A stretch of DNA of 34,667 nt from Gnetum montanum (taxonomy: Eukaryota; Streptophyta; Gnetopsida; Gnetales; Gnetaceae). Position 1 is the first letter of the stretch, and the number at the start of each line of letters is the position of its first letter. Under the pieces are notes generated by a model. It was not told the origin of the DNA. It ran no database searches and saw only the letters and a list, made by a program, of their open reading frames with translations. A program made the position numbers and the translations under genes. The stretch lies in assembly GCA_015680685.1 (NCBI GenBank), contig MNCI01009116.1, forward strand, positions 261,040 to 295,706. Reading direction: 5' to 3'. Of the stretch, positions 10,401-18,480 are shown one piece after another.

Positions 10401-13342
10401 TTTTTAGCCAATGCTTGGGAAGAAGGTGATGAAGTAGTGCTTTACACATGCCGGGTTGCTGACACAGATTTAACACTTCTTAGAGGACCTGTCAAAGAGA
10501 AGGCAGCCAACTATAAAAATGAATTGTATGTGAGCTGCCATAAATTTCTTTGTCCCAGATACATTTCTAGCGGAGCCTCAGAACTTTTTCATTTAGATAA
10601 TGACCTAATAGGACAAGTTCATTGCCCATGGATTTATAATTTAAGATTTAGTCTAACTTGTCAGGTATGAAATGCGATTCAACTTGAAGACTGGAAAAGC
10701 TTCACAAAGGAAGTTGTCTGAATCCACTGTAGATTTTCCACGAATCAATGAGAAATACACTGGCAGGTAAACTACAGGACACTGCTTTGTGTAGCAATCC
10801 TACCTGTCTTATGGATAGTCATGCCTATTTAATTATCAAAAATTAACATATGTTATTTCCCTTGTTAGTTCTACATGGTAACTTTTTGTCGATTCGGCTG
10901 CAGAAAACAGCGCTATGTTTATGGTACCGTGTTTAGTACTGTAACCCAGATTATAGGAATAGTAAAATTTGACCTTGAACTTGAGCCACTGGAGGGTAAG
11001 ACACAAATTGAAGTGGGAGGTAATGTGGTTGGAGTTTTCCACTTTGGTCCTGGTAGGTATGGCTCTGAGGCAATATTTGTGCCCAAGGATTCAAGCCCAG
11101 AGGCAGAGGAGGATGATGGTTATTTAATATGCTTTGTCCATGATGAGAATACTAGGTACGCATTCTTTACAATACCATTGAATGTATTCCCTTGTACTCA
11201 CTGAGTCTCAATTTTGATTTTTTGAAATCATTCAGTAACAGAGAATTATTTTTTAATATCTGTATTGTAGTATCTGATGAATCTTTAAATTTGTGAATTT
11301 TTTTCTATCTGGATTTTGAGCATGGTGGTGCATGCCAATCTACCATTACAGATTTTGGCATGTGCTGTTCTAGAAAATTGCCCCTAGTCAAAAATTTTCC
11401 GTTGTGGCAGAAATGAAAATGTAAGGAATACATCTTTAATGCAGTATCATCCTTGAAGGAAACTTTTGTACAAATGTGCCACTCTCCCTACCTTTTAAAC
11501 TGAAATGAAGTTTAAGTATGTTTCTATAGCTCTATAAACCCAAAGGATCTGTCAGCCAAATTAATTTGTACAATATACATTTGTAGTAGTAAATCCTGAG
11601 CATAACAGTCAATGTTCTTGTAATTTGGACATTTTTTCTGTATGATGACCTAGAACTAGCACCATACAAAGTTTTACTTGTGATTTGCCATTTTTTTAAG
11701 GAAACATCTTAATAATATATATTATTAGAGGTGGCATGCAAATATTGTGCTACATCATGCATGCCACCTCTACTTTTATGCCAATAAAATTGAATATTTG
11801 TTTAGTTTTGTATCTCATTTTACCGTCTCTCCAAAAGCTTCTCTTTAACAATTTCTAAGCCTGTGCTGAATTCATTATTGCATTTAAATTTTCAGTACCC
11901 TAGTTTTGTAATCATAGTTTTCCTTTATAATACCATCCTCCTTGTTGTTGCTGAGATTTTTAATGAATACCATCTAACCAGTTGTAATACCTAGGAAGAA
12001 TATAAGGTATCCTGTAATTACGCAACAATATTCAATAGTTAAGGCTTCTTATTACCACTGTCAGAATATTTTAATTGAGAGCTATATATGTCATTGGATT
12101 GCATCTTATTAACTAGGCAAAAGGAGAAAATAAATATATCTGAGTTGATTAAGCATCTTTTTCATAGCCCCTGTTTCTCTTAGGATATAGTTTTGGGTTG
12201 CCAGTTATCAACGATTAAGTGTAACCAACTTATGGACTGACATACCATGAGTCAGCTGTTGCTCTTTTCGAATATACTAAATTACAGTCAAAACGTTATC
12301 CTCGATTGTAATTTTTGGAACCAGGCAACTAGCTTTATTGGTTTAGGAAATCTACTGGTTAGGAAAAGTGTAACACTAACTGTGATCAGACAACGCATGG
12401 TGAACTATACTTGATTACACTCTTTTAAAGTCTTTTAAAAATGAAAGCAGTGTGTTATCTATGACGATGAGAAGTCAAAGTGTTTAAAACACATAGCAGG
12501 GTTGATAGTTGTGTTGGACACTCCCTGAAACAGCAAATAAAAAATTTATATGTGAAACTCTTGATGTAAATGTTCTTGTTAAGGATTTTGAACAATTGCC
12601 AAGATAGCTGTTAAGATTTAAAACTTCAAATCAATAGCCTCCTTTTTTTTTTCGTTTTTTGTTTTTTTGAAACTTTTCATATGAATGCATTCTAGAAATC
12701 ATCAATTGTATGTTAGAGAATGTACAGCTGGAATGTAGGAGTGAATCAATATCTAACAACGTTCCACTGTAGAAGTTGCTTTGCACTGTTTGGTATTTGC
12801 AGTTTATTTCTATGTGAACACCTATATCCAAGCAATCATGAGTCCTTGGGTCCTTTTCCATAACTACTGGATGATTTTTTTGTTTCTCCGAAATCATATT
12901 TTTCTAAAGCTTGTGTGCATGTGTGCTTTAGTTCTAGTAATGACCTCAGAGACGCATAAAATTGCAATTCTAACACTAATGGTTTTATTTGAAAATTTTA
13001 TGGAATGCTTTAGGATATTTCATCTTGAGATATTTTGTGCTATTTTCTACTTTTTTTCGAGATATTGAGACGGGAGCTCTCTCTGATTCCTTATATTTTA
13101 TCGTTGTAGAAAGTCTGAGGTTAACGTGATTGACGCAAAGACTATGTCTCCCGAGCCGGTTGCTATCGTTCAGCTTCCCACAAGGGTACCGTATGGGTTT
13201 CATGCTTTTTTTGTTTCAGAGGTACGTTCTGTTATATGACATCTTTTCTTTTTCTTTTTCTACATTGCAGAGAGTCTTGCATCCTTAGCTGACACAAATT
13301 TGTGCCTTAATAATGCAGGAACAGCTTCAAAACCAGAAATAG
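4437..13342 (+). CDS. CCD1: Carotenoid 9,10(9',10')-cleavage dioxygenase 1, 14 exons
   Basis: CCD1 is a cytosolic non-haem iron enzyme that cleaves C40 carotenoids and apocarotenoids at the 9,10 and 9',10' double bonds to give ionone-type volatiles. Exons: 4437-4679, 4777-4847, 7766-7780, 8408-8519, 8839-8938, 9073-9135, 9558-9668, 9755-9939, 10059-10194, 10408-10525, 10665-10766, 10904-11155, 13110-13221, 13319-13342. All 13 introns are GT-AG and phases are consistent, giving 547 aa; Arabidopsis CCD1 is 538 aa as I recall. The four iron-binding histidines are present: His231 (TAHPK), His279 (MMHDFAIT), His344 (FHNANAWEE) and His534 (GFHAFF). The C-terminal [16 protein letters not shown] is a CCD1 hallmark, and no transit peptide is evident. 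The start at 4437 has A at -3 and G at +4; an in-frame ATG at 4482 is an alternative. Intron 2 (2.9 kb) carries a solo LTR and intron 12 is about 2 kb. Confidence 0.95.
5765..5876. repeat. 56-bp perfect tandem duplication in CCD1 intron 2
   Basis: The unit beginning ACATTTTTAAGG at 5765 is repeated exactly at 5821, in two adjacent copies. It lies just upstream of an A-tract and the solo LTR, wholly within the intron. Confidence 0.9.
5961..6577 (-). mobile_element. LTR-A copy 2, solo LTR in CCD1 intron 2, TSD AAGGG
   Basis: The LTR body is 5966-6572 (607 bp), starting TGATGAGT and ending GATTCATCA. AAGGG at 5961-5965 is repeated exactly at 6573-6577. The - strand TATA box CTATAAATA is at 6487-6495, so the U3 is only 77 bp. 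It lies antisense to CCD1. Compared with copy 1 it lacks about 270 bp, including the block with the TTGGTAACCC repeats. A tandem echo of the GACTGCTTTC..GTGCGTCTACATGTGT segment occurs at about 6408-6487. Confidence 0.88.
7766..7780 (+). other. CCD1: 15-nt microexon of CCD1 (exon 3)
   Basis: Exon 2 ends after TG at 4847, and exon 4 begins at 8408 with A-ATG-ATT-CAT (MIHG). The conserved F-D-G-D that CCD1 proteins need between YHW and GMIHG is found only here. It is bounded by GCAG (7762-7765) and GTCTGT (7781-7786). Splicing in phase gives TG|G TTC GAC GGA GAT GG|A, that is W-FDGDG. Skipping it keeps the frame but deletes five conserved residues. Confidence 0.88.
9093..9459 (+). repeat. Tandem duplication of part of CCD1 exon 6 plus adjoining intron
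   Basis: The segment starting within exon 6 (GGAAAGCTTTTGGCTTTA at 9099) and running through the first about 150 bp of intron 6 recurs about 185 bp downstream (GGAAAGC at 9284, to about 9459). The second copy has an extra A in the run before CCTT, so its frame is lost. Its donor is GCAAGG (9322) instead of GTAAGG, and it has no adjacent AG acceptor. It is therefore a dead pseudo-exon inside intron 6. The junction carries an 8-bp inverted repeat (CCACCAAT..ATTGGTGG, 9257-9282). Confidence 0.82.
11710..11771. repeat. Hairpin in CCD1 intron 12: 18-bp palindrome next to a 14-bp stem
   Basis: TAATAATATATATTATTA (11710-11727) is a perfect palindrome. It is followed at once by a perfect 14-bp stem, AGAGGTGGCATGCA (11727-11740) with TGCATGCCACCTCT (11758-11771), around a 17-nt loop. 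It may be the end of a small foldback transposon or just a stable intronic structure. Confidence 0.75.
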
Positions 13343-13737
13343 AGAAATGATGGAGTGCATGTTTGTCCAAATTTGTAACAAGTAACACATTTAGCTCGGA
13401 TACGGTTTAAATTTGGAGACGCTGGCAAGATATAATTGTGCTTTTAGCTTAATGGAATGACCTATGTACTATTTATAAATTAGAACCCAGTAAAATGCTT
13501 TGATATCAGAGGTAGAATAAACTTTTCTATTGTGTATTGTGTATAAATAGTATGAATACATTTTGTTTATCTTTATTTGAACTTATTAATGAAACTTATC
13601 TTCATAGATCCAGAAATTTTATTGCTTGCTAAGAGTTTTGAAAACATCATTAAGAAAATTACCAGTCTTGGTAACATTTGGAGCAACTAAAGCAAAATAG
13701 TAAATGTAATATTGCACTTATTTTTTCAAATGTAAAA
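13343..13737 (+). promoter_or_regulatory. CCD1 3' region with AATAAA polyadenylation signal
   Basis: The stretch after the CCD1 stop codon carries AATAAA at 13516-13521, about 175 bases downstream of the stop, in AT-rich DNA typical of a plant 3' UTR. No other gene is visible before the duplicated block at 13738. Confidence 0.5.
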
Positions 13738-14050
13738 CAAATGTGGTATTCATTTGCAGTGCATTTGAGTCATTTGCCTAGCCTATTTCAACTTTTAAAA
13801 AATAAGATCTTTTTTGGGAGCCCTAGAGATTGTGCATCACAAACGGCAAATGGTGAGGAATAACTGTAGATAAATAATTTATACTTGAATTAAGGGTAAT
13901 TGCAAATGTGGTATTCGTTTGCAATGCCTTTGAGTCATTTGCCTAGCCTATTTCAACTTTTTAAAAATAAGATCTTTTTTGGGAGCCCTAGAGATATTGC
14001 ATCACAAATGGTGAGGAATAATAGTAGATAAATAATTTATACTTGAATAA
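13738..14050. repeat. Two-copy tandem duplication, about 160-bp unit
   Basis: The block starting CAAATGTGGTATTC at 13738 recurs at 13903. Both copies contain TTTGCCTAGCCTATTTCAAC, AAGATCTTTTTTGGGAGCCC and end ATACTTGAAT.A. The copies differ by scattered substitutions and small indels, such as a deletion in the second copy after CATCACAAA. There is no coding content. Confidence 0.88.
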
Positions 14051-14249
14051 TACTATTAATAATTACAGAAATTTTGAAATATTAATTTTTTTAGTAAGAT
14101 GGTTGGATTGCACAATGTTGTACTTAGATGTAGGCTTAAAGCCTAGTATTAGCATCCTTTTGCATTAGTTATGCTATAAGTTTAGGCATGTCCCAAGCAA
14201 ACTTTACCTATCATTATTAGATATAAAAATTTATTCCAAGTCAAAAAAA

Positions 14250-14428
14250 GCTAGACATACAAGGAAACTTTGATAGGAATAACCCACTCTTTGTTTTTTA
14301 AGTCTATAGGTTTTTGAAAAGGCTAAAATTCTAATGAAAGCTAGACATACAAGGAAACTTTGATAGGAATAACCCACTCTTTGTTTTTTAAGTCTATAGG
14401 TTTTTGAAAAGGCTAAAATTCTAATGAA
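14250..14428. repeat. 90-bp perfect tandem duplication
   Basis: The unit starting GCTAGACATACAAGG at 14250 repeats exactly from 14340 and ends near 14428. The copies are identical apart from the final bases, so it is younger than the block just upstream. Confidence 0.93.
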
Positions 14429-14610
14429 TGATTAAAGAAGTTTGGAAGAAAGACAATCCTTTATATGATTCCTTTACAATTGGCACAATTTTGCACCTAT
14501 GTTAATTTTTTTAGACAATTCATAATCCCAATAGCAAAAGAATTAAGATTCAAGAATTTTAGGAAAAAAACAAATAAATTTAAAACCAACTATATTTAAA
14601 AGCCATTCAA

Positions 14611-14646
14611 AATAAGCTTCATTCTAATGAATAAGCTTCATTCTAA
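14611..14646. repeat. 19-bp tandem duplication
   Basis: AATAAGCTTCATTCTAATG at 14611-14629 is followed directly by AATAAGCTTCATTCTAA at 14630. Confidence 0.85.
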
Positions 14647-14716
14647 ACAATATTTTTGATAGGATATTACAAGCCAATACTTTCAAAAAGCAATCTTTGG
14701 AACAGATTGCTTCCAT

Positions 14717-14842
14717 AAACCTCTAACAATAAAGTATTAGCTTAGTGGTAAGAGTTCTAGCCTAGAAAATCTAAACCTCTAACAATAAAGTATTAGCTTA
14801 GTGGTAAGAGTTCTAGCCTAGAAAATCTAAATTTGATTTGGG
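14717..14842 (+). mobile_element. tRNA-derived SINE-like head, tandemly doubled (56-bp period)
   Basis: An A-box-like TAGCTTAGTGG occurs at 14738-14748 and again at 14794-14804, because the 56-bp unit starting AAACCTCTAACAATAAAG is duplicated. A B-box-like AATTTGATTTG follows only the second copy, at 14830-14840. The arrangement resembles a tRNA-related SINE head, as at 3062. A T-run and A-run follow, but full length and target-site duplication are unclear. Confidence 0.5.
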
Positions 14843-14866
14843 TGAGATGCTATTTTTTTTTTAAAA

Positions 14867-14960
14867 AAGAATCTCATATTCATAAACGAGGAACACAAAT
14901 TTTCCAGGAACCTCTAAGAAAGAATTCCATATTTATAGATGAGGAACAGAAATTCTCATG
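14867..14960. repeat. Diverged tandem duplication, about 53-bp period
   Basis: AAGAATCTCATATTCATAAACGAGG at 14867 is echoed by AAGAATTCCATATTTATAGATGAGG at 14920. Both are followed by AACA.AAATT. Similarity is clear but imperfect. Confidence 0.6.
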
Positions 14961-15713
14961 CTATTACACTATTATCGTAACGAGATGAATTTTCCCACGT
15001 TTATTGCTAATTCTCCCTGCTGACCAAGATTGTGATACTTTGTTGACGAAACGAGAATTCAACTTTAATATCCATCAGTTTTGGCGAGAGGACAAAAATA
15101 ATGACCGAGTCCAAATGAAGAAGCGTGGCATGAGGGGCAATGCAAGTCGTTCAAGAAAACACCGTTCAACTGGAGGTCCAACATCATTTTTTAAATGTAA
15201 TGAACAAACATTCTCTGCATGAATTTTATGTGAGCGATGAAAAGCTATGACTACTCTTTGCATAACATGTTTCTGAACAAAACAGACTACTCTTGCATTT
15301 TTTTCACTTGGTTGATTATTATAGTTTCAATGGTTGCTGCTGCAGTACAAGCAGATTTTAAGGTAACTTTAAACCTAAGTACCTTTGCAATGTGGTGACT
15401 TTTGACATCGTTAATAGTTTTATGGATCATTATTTAAAGTGATAGTAACATCCTTGTCTATTAAGTTGGAAGACAGATTCAAATGTAGGTGCAGTAATTG
15501 AAAAAGAAATTAGGCTTTCATGTATTCAGCAACCCTTCTAAGATGCCTACTTACCTAAATGAGGCCAGAATGATGATCCTTAAATTACGATCAGGTTGAC
15601 TTGTGGAGTTAAGATGCTTGTGACCTCCATCTATTAAAGTTCAATGTAATAATTGAAATGTATAAATCTTTTATGAAACCATTAATACTAGCTTAGATAT
15701 ATATATATAAAAA
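14961..15713. other. Intergenic, no gene recognised
   Basis: Short frames occur here, such as a 72-codon one at 15004-15222 with a basic KKRGMRGNASRSRKHR stretch, but none matches a family I know and codon pattern gives no support. A short AT dinucleotide run (15697-15708) precedes the foldback element. Confidence 0.4.
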
Positions 15714-15980
15714 TTGGCCGAGATGATTACAAGGTAACAAGATAACTAAAAACGGAATCACTCATCCCTCGGTTTCTCTACCACTTACCCAATTTAGTTT
15801 TACCCTCTCGATCAAGTTTGCTCAAGAACACCATGAACAAACAAAGAAAGAGCAAACTTGATAAAGAGGGTAAACCTAGATTGGGTAAGTGATAGAGAAA
15901 CAGAGAAGGGATGGGTGATTCCGTTTTTAGTTATCTTGGGCTTGATTAACATCACTTTTTTTTAAAATCATCTCGGCCAA
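15714..15980. mobile_element. MITE-like foldback element with 15-bp perfect terminal inverted repeats
   Basis: TTGGCCGAGATGATT (15714-15728) is matched by AATCATCTCGGCCAA (15966-15980). Inside these, long arms of roughly 100 bp pair almost fully around a loop of about 26 nt near 15820-15850, for example AACTAAAAACGGAATCAC against GTGATTCCGTTTTTAGTT. The right arm has an extra about 25-nt poly-T-containing insert. It has no coding capacity. Flanks are AT-rich (TATATAAAAA / TATATGAG) and no clean target duplication can be assigned. Confidence 0.8.
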
Positions 15981-16218
15981 TATATGAGTATAATTCAATT
16001 ATTTTTTTATTTTTTAAATTATCATCACTATTTGCATTCCAAATAATATATACTGGTAAACATAAATTGGTTAAAATAAAAGCTTATATATTTCATATAT
16101 GTTGATGAAGCAATACATTGCACAATTATTACAACAAACATTACAGAGTTGTATAATAGGATTGAGCAAAAGGCAAAATACAATTATAAGTGTGAACTCA
16201 ATATGCCTAATTCTCCAA

Positions 16219-16803
16219 TTAAGCAAAATAAACTTCTTGTGCAATTTTACTTTGGAGATGTTTAGCATCTGAAATCTTTCTGTATCTTTGCACATGAAAA
16301 GGAGGATGAATCTTTAAAGAATTAATGGTCTTGACTCCAAATAATGCAACAAACGTTAATAGTAGCCTTATCTAGTGTCATTCTTTGAGATTTATGAATA
16401 GTCATGGCCCATGCCAACCGTAATGGTGATTGACGAGATGCTTTTCGAACCACAAGTACAATTGGCACATGATGGAGATTACCATTATCAAAGGCACATT
16501 CAATGTAGGAGTCAAAATCAACAATAACGTATAATGGTAATGCAGGTGGCTATTTACCTTAAGAATACATAATATTGTGAATCATGCCAAGCCTACTTCA
16601 GGCCAAAGGTTAACTGTAAGCATTACCCTTGCACGTTCACATATAAGCAAAGATTGCATTACTTGTTGCAGTAAATAGTTGTTGCTGATCTTGAAGAGAG
16701 TGTTCTTTACCTTCTCTATTGGGACTAATAGTAGCAAGATCCATGTTTCTAAAAATGTATGAATTCCAATATTGCATCTCTTAATTTTGTAACATGATGC
16801 CTA
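16219..16803 (-). pseudogene. PIF1-like DNA helicase pseudogene, C-terminal part
   Basis: Read on the - strand, the segment at about 16360-16560 gives PLYVIVDFDSYIE, VPIVLVVRK, then LAWAMTIHKSQRMTLDKA. These are the C-terminal signature of PIF1/RRM3-type superfamily 1B helicases, where the usual block is LAWA-TIHKSQG-T-D. Further 5' comes VMLTVNLWPEVGL. Further 3', in a shifted frame, comes LKIHPPF--QRY-KI before a stop at 16219-16221. Two in-frame stops (TAA and TAG, near 16555-16565) and at least two frameshifts, one removing the expected ALSRV-type segment, make it non-functional. The Gly of HKSQG is Arg. PIF1-like genes occur both as host genes and inside Helitrons; no Rep domain or Helitron ends are visible to decide. 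Confidence 0.82.
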
Positions 16804-16804
16804 N

Positions 16805-16888
16805 ATATCGCAGGGAAAGATGCGATATCACGTACGCGATATCGCATGGGATGCGATATCGCGGCACAGTGCATGTCGCGTCTCATCA
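16805..16888 (-). mobile_element. LTR-A U3 fragment with clustered GCGATATCGC palindromes
   Basis: The spacer of the inverted repeat has two perfect GCGATATCGC palindromes (16836-16845, 16853-16862), an imperfect one (GCGATATCAC, 16822) and ATATCGCAG at 16805. It ends in TCTCATCA at 16888, like the CTCATCA end of the LTR-A copies. The resemblance to 2180-2296 and 31500-31592 suggests a truncated U3 end of that family. Limits are approximate. Confidence 0.5.
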
Positions 16889-16909
16889 AGTATTTAAAAA
16901 TATTGAACT

Positions 16910-17212
16910 TAGGCATCATGTTACAAAATTAAGAGATGCAATATTGGAATTCATACATTTTTAGAAACATGGATCTTGCTACTATTAGTCCCAATAGAGA
17001 AGGTAAAGAACACTCTCTTCAAGATCAGCAACAACTATTTACTGCAACAAGTAATGCAATCTTTGCTTATATGTGAACGTGCAAGGGTAATGCTTACAGT
17101 TAACCTTTGGCCTGAAGTAGGCTTGGCATGATTCACAATATTATGTATTCTTAAGGTAAATAGCCACCTGCATTACCATTATACGTTATTGTTGATTTTG
17201 ACTCCTACATTG
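16910..17212 (+). pseudogene. Second, inverted copy of the PIF1-like helicase fragment
   Basis: This is the exact reverse complement of 16501-16803, so it repeats the VMLTVNLWPEVGL and PLYVIVDFDSYI segments and the same stops on the + strand. It is cut off by the gap before the LAWAMTIHKSQ segment. It may not exist in the genome if the inverted repeat is an assembly artefact. Confidence 0.7.
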
Positions 17213-17534
17213 NNNNNNNNNNNNNNNNNNNNNNNNNNNNNNNNNNNNNNNNNNNNNNNNNNNNNNNNNNNNNNNNNNNNNNNNNNNNNNNNNNNNNNNN
17301 NNNNNNNNNNNNNNNNNNNNNNNNNNNNNNNNNNNNNNNNNNNNNNNNNNNNNNNNNNNNNNNNNNNNNNNNNNNNNNNNNNNNNNNNNNNNNNNNNNNN
17401 NNNNNNNNNNNNNNNNNNNNNNNNNNNNNNNNNNNNNNNNNNNNNNNNNNNNNNNNNNNNNNNNNNNNNNNNNNNNNNNNNNNNNNNNNNNNNNNNNNNN
17501 NNNNNNNNNNNNNNNNNNNNNNNNNNNNNNNNNN
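17213..17534. other. Assembly gap, 322 Ns
   Basis: A run of 322 undetermined bases. Reading frames spanning it are meaningless. Its length is not a standard placeholder, so it was probably estimated from linking reads. Confidence 0.99.
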
Positions 17535-17640
17535 AATAAATATTCATTATTACTGTAATCGTAACCATCACCATTTATAATAATAATAAATATTCAATAT
17601 TACCCACCATTTATAATAATAAATATTCATTATTATCCAC
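17535..17640. repeat. AT-rich simple repeat around AATAATAAATATTCA
   Basis: CCATTTATAATAATAAATATTCA-type units occur three times between the gap and 17640. This is low-complexity sequence that could explain why the assembly broke here. Confidence 0.7.
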
Positions 17641-17649
17641 GTCAGGCCC

Positions 17650-17905
17650 TACATGTGAGGGAATACGAAAAGATGAATGGGGAGCCCAAGGGTCAAGGGG
17701 CGTTAATTGAATAGAGAACTCTTTAGCTCCCTTGCATATGGTGCGTGCATGTGAGGGAATACAAAAAGATGAATGGGGAACTCAGGGGTTAGGGGGCATT
17801 AATCGAGTAGAGATTCAACTCCCCTGCATTGATTCTTTAGCTCCCATGCATGTGGTGCATGCGGATGAGGGAATACGAAGGGATCAAATTAAATTGGCAC
17901 TACAA
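17650..17905. repeat. Three diverged tandem units, about 96-116 bp
   Basis: The motif GTGAGGGAATACRAAAAGATGAATGGGGA, followed by a GTTAATTGAATAGAG-type block and CTTTAGCTCCC.TGCAT.TGGTGC, starts near 17652 and 17748. A partial third unit starts near 17862 (GATGAGGGAATACGAAGGGAT). The same GCTCCCTGCAGTGACTCTTTGGCT tail reappears at about 18421-18445, across the AT-rich foldback, so the foldback may have split the array. Confidence 0.75.
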
Positions 17906-17929
17906 CATATATTTGTAATACATATTCGT

Positions 17930-18480
17930 TCGTGGAGATATAAAAAATCACGTTACAAATGCATAAATAATGTTATTATTATATCACGGGCTTTTGTATA
18001 TTGACATTATTATTACCATGGACAATATATGAATGATGCTAACACCTCATTCTTAATTATTATATTATAATTATTGTGGAATCCAATAAATGTTATGAGA
18101 TTATTATAATTAGAGCAATAATCCATAATTATAATCTAAGATATTATGGATTATAAGATTCATTCCAACGGTAAACATTTCATAATAAATAAAGCCAAGA
18201 TATGATGAAATATTACTCATAATTCATAATCTTAGAGATATTATTCATTCATTCATAATGCTAACCCATAATGATTATATCTCGGTTAGCATTATTCATA
18301 AGATATATATAATGAAATTATTATAAATAACTGACTTTATTTATGATGAAATGTTTATAATTATTTATGTTTATGATTATAAATATATCATTATATATAA
18401 CTGAGATAAATATAATCGTTGGCTCCCTGCAGTGACTCTTTGGCTAGGTAAGATTTATAAATAATTAGTTATTTATGATT
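17930..18480. repeat. AT-rich foldback region with nested inverted repeats
   Basis: TAAACATTTCATAATAAATAAAG (18172-18194) pairs with 18335-18357 with one mismatch, giving a structure of about 186 bp. A perfect inner stem AATGCTAACC (18257-18266) with GGTTAGCATT (18284-18293) lies inside it. No reading frame is present. It could be an AT-rich MITE. Confidence 0.65.

Larger units (their letters stand above)
16501..17212. repeat. 303-bp inverted repeat with apparently identical arms, ending at an N gap
   Basis: Arm 1 is 16501-16803 and arm 2 is 16910-17212. Arm 2 is the reverse complement of arm 1 with no difference I can find. Arm 1 stops beside an ambiguous base at 16804, and arm 2 stops at the first N of the gap (17213). 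The 106-base spacer is an LTR-A fragment plus AT-rich sequence. Other repeats in the window are well diverged, so identical arms bounded by an N and a gap point to an assembly error or a very recent palindrome. Confidence 0.93.

Noticed and set aside
13738-14960. CRISPR-like or regularly spaced array
   Set aside because: The duplications are two-copy, adjacent, of different unit lengths and in a plant nuclear context; there are no regular spacers.
17179-17574. Long frames on both strands across 17.2-17.5 kb
   Set aside because: They consist of Ns from the assembly gap.
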